Below the pieces are notes generated by a model, which worked only from the letters and a program-made list of their open reading frames with translations, ran no database searches and had not been told where the DNA came from. A stretch of DNA of 64,000 bases from the NCBI GenBank assembly GCA_026388155.1, contig JAPLKI010000025.1:458449-522448 (forward strand), read 5' to 3'. Position numbers and translations under genes: made by a program. Shown here piece by piece: positions 58,522 to 64,000 of this stretch. The number at the start of each line of letters is the position of its first letter. Position 1 is the first letter of the stretch. Origin of the DNA: Elusimicrobiota bacterium (lineage in GTDB: Bacteria > Elusimicrobiota > Elusimicrobia > Elusimicrobiales > UBA9959).

Positions 58522-60918
58522 TTATTCGGCCCCGCCGCTCTTGATGCGCATGCAGTAGAAAGACCGCCACACGAACACCACGCTGATGGCGAAGAATACG
58601 GCGGCCAGCATCCGGTCCACTGCGGGGTCGATAGTAATGGCAAATTCAACGGCAAGTAGCCCGAACAGCGTAGTGAACTTGATAATGGGATTCATGGCCA
58701 CCGAGGAGGTATCCTTGAAAGGGTCGCCCACTGTATCGCCCACCACGGTAGCGTCATGCAGGGGGGTGCCTTTCATGTTCAGTTCGGTCTCAACAAGTTT
58801 TTTGGCGTTATCCCAGGCTCCGCCGGCATTGGCCATAAATATAGCCTGATAAAGCCCGAAAATAGCTATTGATATAAGATAGCCGATGAAGAAGAAGTGG
58901 TTCACGCACGCGAAAGCTAGCGTTGAAAAGAACACCACCAAAAAGATATTGAACATCCCTTTTTGGGCGTATTGGGTGCAGATCTCAACCACTTTCTTTG
59001 AGTCCTCAACGGACGCCCTTTCGCCGCCACCTTCCAGCTTTATGTTCTTTTTTATGAACTCAACGGCCCTGTAAGCTCCGGTGGTGACAGCCTGCATGGA
59101 AGCGCCGGTGAACCAGTAAATTATGGCTCCGCCGGTAATAAGCCCCAGCAGGAATAGCGGGTTAAGTATGGATAAGCCCGCTTCAACCTGGCCGGGGAAG
59201 GTTTTGTTCAGCACCTGGATAATGGAGAATATAAGGGTTGTGGCGCCCACCACGGCCGTGCCGATAAGCACCGGTTTGGCGGTCGCCTTGAAGGTGTTGC
59301 CCGCGCCGTCGTTCTCTTCCAGGAAACGCTTTGCGTTCTCAAAATCCGGCTCAAAACCGAAGTTTTTCTTTATGTCTTCCTTTATACCGGGGATGGTTTC
59401 TATGCTGGAAAGCTCGTAAACCGACTGGGCATTATCGGTCACCGGGCCGTATGAATCCACGGCTATGGTAACCGGGCCCATGCCGAGGAACCCGAAGGCC
59501 ACCAGGCCGAAAGCGAATATAGCCGGCGATATCATTAACGCGGCCAGGCCGGTGGTAGATACCGCATAGGCCGCAGCCATCAGCGATATTATGACCATGC
59601 CCATCCAGTAAGCGCTGAAGTTTCCGGCAACGAGCCCCGAAAGGATATTAAGCGAAGCGCCGCCTTCCTTTGAGGCCGACAGTATTTCCTTAACATGGCC
59701 CGAGTTGGTCGAGGTAAACACCTTTACCAGTTCAGGTATTAACGCGCCCGCGATGGTGCCGCAGGTGATAATGGTGGAAAGTTTCCACCAGAGAGTGCCG
59801 TCGCCAAGCTCTGGTATCAGCAGGTAGCTCAAGCAGTAGGTCATGGCGATGGAGACCGCCGAGGTAAGCCACACCAGCATGGTGAGCGGGTGCTCAAAAT
59901 TGAACTTTTTCTGTTCGCTGTACATTCCGTGGGTGATCAAAGTATTGACCCAGTAGGAAAAGGCGCTGGTGACTATCATGCCTACGCGCATCACAAATAT
60001 CCAGACCAGCAGCTGCACCTGCGAGGCGGCTTGCGGTACTGCCAGCAGTATGAAAGTTATAAGAGCCACGCCCGTGACCCCGTAGGTTTCAAAGCCGTCG
60101 GCGGTGGGGCCTACTGAGTCGCCGGCGTTGTCGCCGGTGCAGTCGGCTATTACGCCGGGGTTGCGCACGTCGTCCTCTTTAATTTTGAAAACTATCTTCA
60201 TCAGATCCGAGCCTATGTCGGCGATCTTGGTAAAAATGCCGCCGGCTATCCTCAAGGCGGCGGCGCCCAGAGATTCGCCTATGGCAAAACCTATGAAGCA
60301 GGGCCCGGCATAATCGCCCGGCACGAAAAGCAGAATGAACAGCATTATTACCAGTTCCACGCTTATAAGCAGCATGCCGATGCTCATGCCGGCTTTAAGA
60401 GGTATGGCCATGGTGGGGTATGGCAGGCCTTTTAAGCCCGCGAAAGCTGTGCGGGAATTGGCATAGGTATTTATGCGTATGCCGAACCAGGCCACGGAAT
60501 AACTGCCTAAAATACCTATAATGCTGAAAAGCACTATAATTAAAACTTTTACCGTGTCAAAATGCAGCAGAAAACCGAAATAAACCACCATGATGGCGGC
60601 AATAAAAGCCCAGAGCAGAGCTATGAACTTGCCCTGGGTAAAAAGATAGGTCTTGCAGGTTTCATAGATCAGTTCTGAAATATCGCGCATGGACTTATGC
60701 ACCGGCAGTTTGCCTATCTGCATCGACTGCCAAAGGCCAAAAGCCATTCCAAGCACGCATATTACTAGGCCCAGCATCAAAAGGCTGCGGCCCGGAATTC
60801 CAAGAAAAGAAACGCTGGAAAGGTCCGGAATAATAAGATCGGCCTCGCCGGCAAAAGCGACGGGAGCGGAGACAACGAACGAAGCCGCCAAGGCGGCAAA
60901 AACAGTCAGTTTGCGCAT
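58522..60918 (-). CDS. hppA: Membrane-bound ion-pumping pyrophosphatase
   Basis: This 798-residue polytopic enzyme couples PPi hydrolysis to H+ (or Na+) transport. Conserved active-site loops are present: GDNAGDSVGPTADGFETYG, DSYGPVTDNAQ, GGAWDNAKK and DTVGDPFKDTSS. The ion/K+ determinant region reads GNTFKATAK, with lysine at the position marking potassium-independent enzymes, though the second marker residue differs. H+ pumping without potassium is therefore likely but not certain. Its N terminus has an extra signal-like helix. GGGGAAAA precedes the ATG. Confidence 0.95.
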   Translation of the reverse strand: MRKLTVFAALAASFVVSAPVAFAGEADLIIPDLSSVSFLGIPGRSLLMLGLVICVLGMAFGLWQSMQIGKLPVHKSMRDISELIYETCKTYLFTQGKFIALLWAFIAAIMVVYFGFLLHFDTVKVLIIVLFSIIGILGSYSVAWFGIRINTYANSRTAFAGLKGLPYPTMAIPLKAGMSIGMLLISVELVIMLFILLFVPGDYAGPCFIGFAIGESLGAAALRIAGGIFTKIADIGSDLMKIVFKIKEDDVRNPGVIADCTGDNAGDSVGPTADGFETYGVTGVALITFILLAVPQAASQVQLLVWIFVMRVGMIVTSAFSYWVNTLITHGMYSEQKKFNFEHPLTMLVWLTSAVSIAMTYCLSYLLIPELGDGTLWWKLSTIITCGTIAGALIPELVKVFTSTNSGHVKEILSASKEGGASLNILSGLVAGNFSAYWMGMVIISLMAAAYAVSTTGLAALMISPAIFAFGLVAFGFLGMGPVTIAVDSYGPVTDNAQSVYELSSIETIPGIKEDIKKNFGFEPDFENAKRFLEENDGAGNTFKATAKPVLIGTAVVGATTLIFSIIQVLNKTFPGQVEAGLSILNPLFLLGLITGGAIIYWFTGASMQAVTTGAYRAVEFIKKNIKLEGGGERASVEDSKKVVEICTQYAQKGMFNIFLVVFFSTLAFACVNHFFFIGYLISIAIFGLYQAIFMANAGGAWDNAKKLVETELNMKGTPLHDATVVGDTVGDPFKDTSSVAMNPIIKFTTLFGLLAVEFAITIDPAVDRMLAAVFFAISVVFVWRSFYCMRIKSGGAE

Positions 60919-60951
60919 TATTTTTCCCCTTTATAAAACGTTGCTGCTCCG

Positions 60952-61036
60952 GCAGACAGAAGTCAGGAGCCAGAATTCAGAATTGCGACTTCTGATCCCT
61001 GACTCCTGGATTCCTGCTTCCGGCTACTTGAGTAGT
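60952..61036. repeat. Heptad-repeat hairpin upstream of hppA
   Basis: The left arm has AGTCAGG, AGCCAGA, ATTCAGA. The right arm has TCTGATCCCTGACTCCTGG and CTGCTTC units. The terminal words CTACTTGAGTAGTC are shared in style with the 58434 repeat. Confidence 0.75.
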
Positions 61037-61053
61037 CATTATAAAACTGCTAT

Positions 61054-61737
61054 TTAAACCGCTTTTTCAACCAGAACGGACACACCCGGGCCCATGGTGG
61101 AAGCCACGAAAACGGACTGCATATAAACGCCCTTTGAAGAAGACGGCTTGCTTTTAAGCACGGCGTCTATTATGGCATGTACATTTTCCGCAAGGCTGCC
61201 TTCAGGGAACGACGCCTTGCCCGCGGGCGCGTGCACTATGCCCTGGGGGTCCGCCTTAAACTCAATGCGTCCGGCCTTTAATTCTTTTACCGTCCTGGCG
61301 ATATCAAAAGTCACGGTTCCGCTTTTGGGGTTGGGCATAAGTCCGCGGGGGCCAAGCGTTTTACCGAGCTTCGCCGCGTCTTTCATCATGTCGGGAGTCA
61401 CCACCAGCACGTCAAAGTCCATGAATCCCTTGAAAATTTTCTCTATCAGTTCCGCGCCTCCAACGATGTCCGCGCCCGCGTCCTGGGCTTCTTTGGTCTT
61501 CTCGCCCTTGGCGATCACAGCCACGCGTTTGGTTTTGCCGGTGCCGTGCGGCAGGCTTATGACTCCGCGCACCTGCTGGTCGGACTGTTTCACATCTATA
61601 CCCAGCTTTATGTGCAGTTCCACCGTTTCGTCAAATTTGGCGTTGGCGTTCTTTTTAACTATCGCCACGGCCTCTTCCACCTTGTACTTTTTTGCAAGTT
61701 CAAGTCCTTTCTTTACAGCCGCCAGTCTCTTTCCCAT
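61054..61737 (-). CDS. rplA: 50S ribosomal protein L1
   Basis: This 227-residue protein has the L1 signatures ETVELHIKLGIDVKQSDQQV, SLPHGTGK, KLGKTLGPRGLMPNPKSGTV and FKADPQGIVHAPAGK. L1 forms the E-site stalk of the ribosome. Downstream comes hppA, not rplJ-rplL-rpoBC, so the classical operon ends here. Confidence 0.97.
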   Translation of the reverse strand: MGKRLAAVKKGLELAKKYKVEEAVAIVKKNANAKFDETVELHIKLGIDVKQSDQQVRGVISLPHGTGKTKRVAVIAKGEKTKEAQDAGADIVGGAELIEKIFKGFMDFDVLVVTPDMMKDAAKLGKTLGPRGLMPNPKSGTVTFDIARTVKELKAGRIEFKADPQGIVHAPAGKASFPEGSLAENVHAIIDAVLKSKPSSSKGVYMQSVFVASTMGPGVSVLVEKAV

Positions 61738-61789
61738 TTTATTGTCCTTTGAGGTTTTAGCGCGGGTTACCCGCTCCCTCGTTCAACGA

Positions 61790-61870
61790 CAGCGTATAGC
61801 GAATAGCGGTTTAGGGAATATAAGGAAGGAACTCCTTCGCTAACCCCTCGCCGCTAGCCTCTATCCCCTA
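61790..61870. repeat. Heptad-repeat hairpin between rplA and rplK
   Basis: AGCGTAT, AGCGAAT, AGCGGTT face CTAACCC, CTCGCCG, CTAGCCT around the apex AAGGAAGGAACTCCTT. The rplK stop codon is in the right arm. Confidence 0.85.
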
Positions 61871-62299
61871 CTCCACGTCCACGCCCATGCTGCGGGCGGT
61901 GCCCTTCACCATTTTCATGGCCTGCTTCACATCTTTGGTATTCAGGTCGGGCAGTTTCAGGTTGGCAATTTCCTCAACCTGCTTCAGAGTCAGCTTGCCC
62001 ACCTTGGTTTTGTTCGCTTCTCCCGACCCTTTGGCAAGACCGGCCGCTTTTTTCACCAGCGCGGACATCGGCGGCATTTTGGTGATGAAGGTAAAAGTCC
62101 TGTCTTCAAATACCGTGATCACCACGGGTATCGGGACACCCTGCTCAAGCTTCCTGGTTTTCTCGTTAAACTGCTTGCAGAAATCCATTATGTTGACTCC
62201 GTGCTGGCCCAGAGCGGGGCCCACAGGCGGAGCGGGATTGGCCGCGCCCGCCGGAATCTGAAGCTTAATCATCGTCTTTATCTTTTTTACTTTAGCCAT
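61868..62299 (-). CDS. rplK: 50S ribosomal protein L11
   Basis: This protein of about 143 residues has [37 protein letters not shown] and the C-terminal [12 protein letters not shown]11 forms the GTPase-associated centre with rRNA. ATG 62299 (MAKVKKIK) has GGAGAA eight bases upstream; a TTG at 62314 is unlikely. Confidence 0.97.
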   Translation of the reverse strand: MAKVKKIKTMIKLQIPAGAANPAPPVGPALGQHGVNIMDFCKQFNEKTRKLEQGVPIPVVITVFEDRTFTFITKMPPMSALVKKAAGLAKGSGEANKTKVGKLTLKQVEEIANLKLPDLNTKDVKQAMKMVKGTARSMGVDVE

Positions 62300-62319
62300 A
62301 TAAATGTTCTCCAATTGTA

Positions 62320-62415
62320 AGTGTAGAGCAAGATAGTGGATAGTGTAGAGAGTATCAGAGTATTAAGGGAACTCCTTTACTCTACACTATCTACTATCCA
62401 CTGACCACTTCTCCT
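62320..62415. repeat. Heptad-repeat hairpin between rplK and nusG
   Basis: GTGTAGA, GTGGATA, GTGTAGA units face ACTCTAC, ACTATCT, ACTATCC around AAGGGAACTCCTTT. The pairing is extensive. Confidence 0.85.
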
Positions 62416-62944
62416 AGCCCTTTTCCACCTGAAGGAAATCCAATTCCACCGGGGTTGGGCGGTCAAAAACGGTAACCGTAACTTTCAGCTTCGCTTTTTG
62501 ATCGTAAACTTCCTCAACCACTCCCATGAAGTGCTTGAAAGGGCCTTCAATAATGCGCACATTTTCACCCTTCTCAAACTGCACCGCGGGCTTGGGTTTC
62601 TCTTTACTGGTGGAATTGACAAGTTCCAATATCTGCTGCACCTCGGATTCCTCCATGGGCACCGGCTTGGGGTCACCCAGGAAACCGCTCACGCCCTGTA
62701 CGCCGCGTATAGCCCAATAGCTATTGTTGTCCAATTCCAGATCCACCAGTACATAGCCGGGGAAAAACTTCCTTTTACGCACTTCTTTTCTGGTGTTCTT
62801 TACCTGCATTACTTCTTCGGTGGGAATGAGCACCTGGAAAAGTTTGCCGGTCAGCTCGTTATTATCAATTTTCTGCTGGAGCATTTTCTGAACGCGCTCT
62901 TCAAACCCCGTGCGCGTGTGGATGACATACCACGCTTTTGCCAT
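62414..62944 (-). CDS. nusG: Transcription termination/antitermination factor NusG
   Basis: This 176-residue protein has an NGN domain (WYVIHTRTGFEERVQKML, FFPGYVLVDLELD) and a KOW domain (FEKGENVRIIEGPFKHFMG). NusG links RNA polymerase to Rho and ribosomes. The ATG directly follows the secE stop. Confidence 0.97.
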   Translation of the reverse strand: MAKAWYVIHTRTGFEERVQKMLQQKIDNNELTGKLFQVLIPTEEVMQVKNTRKEVRKRKFFPGYVLVDLELDNNSYWAIRGVQGVSGFLGDPKPVPMEESEVQQILELVNSTSKEKPKPAVQFEKGENVRIIEGPFKHFMGVVEEVYDQKAKLKVTVTVFDRPTPVELDFLQVEKG

Positions 62945-63133
62945 TTAGCGACCTCCGATTATACTTTTTACAAAAACATTCAACCCCATATCGACAAGGC
63001 TGACATAAATGGCCACGAGAAGTACAACAAAGCTCACAGCCACCGTGGAACGCACAACGTCTTTCCTGGCAAGCCAGGTAACTTTAGTAAGTTCCTCGTA
63101 AACCTCTTTCAGGAAACTTTTTATTTTATTCAT
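62945..63133 (-). CDS. secE: Preprotein translocase subunit SecE
   Basis: This 62-residue protein has the short amphipathic helix (IKSFLKEVYEELTKVTWLAR) and the single transmembrane helix of SecE. It stabilises SecY in the Sec translocon. The order tRNA-Trp-secE-nusG is typical. Confidence 0.95.
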   Translation of the reverse strand: MNKIKSFLKEVYEELTKVTWLARKDVVRSTVAVSFVVLLVAIYVSLVDMGLNVFVKSIIGGR

Positions 63134-63220
63134 AAATCACCTAAATGTTACGTCGGCCAGTGTCTCGGTCGCGGACTGCGCCAGAGGCCCGCGACAGGCC
63201 AGTGTCTCCTAAATCTGCAC

Positions 63221-63291
63221 CGGGAGCGGAAGGAATCGAACCCTCAGTTGCGGTTTTGGAGACCGCTGGTTTACCGTTAACCGACGCTCCC
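63221..63291 (-). tRNA. trnW: tRNA-Trp (CCA anticodon)
   Basis: On the minus strand a complete cloverleaf forms: acceptor GGGAGCG/CGCTCCC, D stem GGTT/AACC, anticodon arm GCGGT-CTCCAAA-ACCGC with anticodon CCA, and T arm GAGGG-TTCGATT-CCTTC. The discriminator is G and CCA is not encoded. It lies between rpmG and secE. Confidence 0.97.
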
Positions 63292-63304
63292 AGCAAATTA
63301 CGGC

Positions 63305-63384
63305 AGGGTATAGGGGAGAGCGGTTAGGGTAGAGGTTAAGGAATACCTTCCCTAAACCCCTATACGCCAGCCTCTATCCTCTGT
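63305..63384. repeat. Heptad-repeat hairpin between rpmG and tRNA-Trp
   Basis: GGGTATA, GGGGAGA, GCGGTTA, GGGTAGA face TAAACCC, CTATACG, CCAGCCT, CTATCCT around AAGGAATACCTT. Confidence 0.85.
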
Positions 63385-63391
63385 TCCTCAC

Positions 63392-63547
63392 CTACGACTT
63401 CGTTTCCTTGTGAACTGTCTGTTTGCCGCAGGCTCTGCAGAACTTTTTTACTTCCACTTTATATTCCTGTTTTTTACCGCGGGCAAAGTGATAGTTTTTG
63501 TTCTTGCAAACCGAGCAGGCGAGTATAAATGTAATTCTTTCAGCCAT
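63392..63547 (-). CDS. rpmG: 50S ribosomal protein L33
   Basis: This 51-residue protein reads MAERITFILACSVCKNKNYH and ends KKFCRACGKQTVHKETKS. It has the two CxxC pairs of the zinc-binding (C+) form of L33. It lies between tuf and tRNA-Trp, as in many bacteria. Confidence 0.95.
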   Translation of the reverse strand: MAERITFILACSVCKNKNYHFARGKKQEYKVEVKKFCRACGKQTVHKETKS

Positions 63548-63552
63548 AAGTT

Positions 63553-63645
63553 ACAGCAGGGGTTAGGGGAGAGCGTATAGGGGTTAGGAAATGAGTTCTT
63601 TGTTTATCCTCTACCCTCGCCGCTATACGCTAGCCCCTGCCCTAA
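63553..63645. repeat. Heptad-repeat hairpin between tuf and rpmG
   Basis: GGGGTTA, GGGGAGA, GCGTATA, GGGGTTA face TTTATCC, TCTACCC, TCGCCGC, TATACGC, TAGCCCC. The apex is AT-rich instead of AAGGA/TCCTT. Confidence 0.85.
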
Positions 63646-63651
63646 TCTCCC

Positions 63652-64000
63652 TTATTCAATAATCTCAGTGACCACGCCCGCGCCCACAGTGTGGCCGCCC
63701 TCGCGGATGGCGTAGCGCAAACCTTTTTCCATGGCTATCGGCGTTATAAGCTCGACCGTGATCTCCGTGTGATCGCCGGGCATTATCATCTCCGCCCCGT
63801 CTTTCAGCTGCACCGAGCCCGTAACGTCCGTCGTCCGGAAATAGAACTGCGGCTTATAACCCTTGAAGAACGGCGTATGCCGCCCGCCTTCATCCTTCGT
63901 CAGAATGTAGGCCTCGCCCTTGAATTTCTTGTGAGGCGTGCAGGTCTTGGGAGCGGCTATCACCTGCCCGCGCTCCACCTGGTCTTTTTCAATGCCGCGC
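63652..64000 (-). CDS. tuf: Elongation factor Tu, C-terminal part
   Basis: This is the last about 115 residues of EF-Tu, domain 3: [60 protein letters not shown] and [14 protein letters not shown]. The gene continues beyond the right edge. EF-Tu brings aminoacyl-tRNA to the ribosome. Confidence 0.98.
   Translation of the reverse strand, partial: RGIEKDQVERGQVIAAPKTCTPHKKFKGEAYILTKDEGGRHTPFFKGYKPQFYFRTTDVTGSVQLKDGAEMIMPGDHTEITVELITPIAMEKGLRYAIREGGHTVGAGVVTEIIE

Noticed and set aside
61738..61867. L1-type autoregulatory leader between rplK and rplA.
   Set aside because: The gap is filled by a heptad hairpin, and I could not recognise the conserved L1-binding internal loop.

Overview
The window reads as one contig segment of about 55% GC from a Gram-negative (diderm) bacterium of a deep-branching lineage. 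LptF/LptG permeases, lipobox proteins and outer-membrane-type beta-rich proteins show the outer membrane. A SprA-like giant protein, a PorV-like protein, a surface protein built of 'GDGSxLTG' modules and the order tuf-rpmG-tRNA-Trp-secE-nusG-rplK-rplA make an Elusimicrobiota-like organism my best guess. That assignment is inference; no rRNA gene is present to test it.

Layout. 1-7.3 kb: end of a transketolase, two unknown envelope proteins and the lptF/lptG pair. 7.4-13.6 kb: an SprA-like outer-membrane protein and a ComF-type phosphoribosyltransferase. 13.7-19.8 kb (minus): two GH13 alpha-amylase family proteins, an orphan sensor-like membrane protein and a GT-C type membrane protein. 19.9-29.3 kb (minus): a likely transcription unit for surface export, comprising a protein with a T9SS/FlgD-like C-terminal domain, a PorV/PorQ-like protein, a TPR protein and an 1879-residue modular surface protein. 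29.7-35.1 kb: RNA methyltransferase, small lipoproteins, a SAM methyltransferase, a radical SAM/SPASM enzyme and TlyA. 35.1-39.2 kb: xseB, xseA, rarA and the zapA pair. 39.2-46.9 kb: a secreted 32-residue-repeat protein, an ECF sigma/anti-sigma unit with an STN-TPR protein, a B12-radical SAM protein and a TPR membrane protein. 47.0-52.6 kb: an accessory island of mixed base composition holding two membrane proteins, two SET-domain proteins, a DUF2156-like acyltransferase, an XRE regulator and a KilA-N protein. 52.7-64 kb (minus): pheT, pheS, rplT, rpmI, infC, elyC-like, hppA, rplA, rplK, nusG, secE, tRNA-Trp, rpmG and tuf (partial).

The most striking feature is not a gene. About twenty intergenic gaps, including those inside the ribosomal-protein region, hold degenerate tandem repeats with a strict 7-bp period. 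They usually form two complementary arms around a short apex such as AAGGAATTCCTT. Arm sequences differ from locus to locus, but the period, the inverted arrangement and often the apex are kept. Several genes end inside such repeats, so their last residues are repeat-encoded. Other non-coding elements also occur: two copies of a MITE-like element with co-varying terminal inverted repeats, a 375-bp hairpin element, a 193-bp element with perfect 28-bp ends, and a three-copy GC-rich hairpin.

The best candidates for new gene-level biology are the DUF2156-SET-SET cluster, the T9SS-like set, the ECF sigma/STN-TPR unit, and a speculative radical SAM/SPASM neighbourhood with a short Cys/Tyr-tailed lipopeptide.
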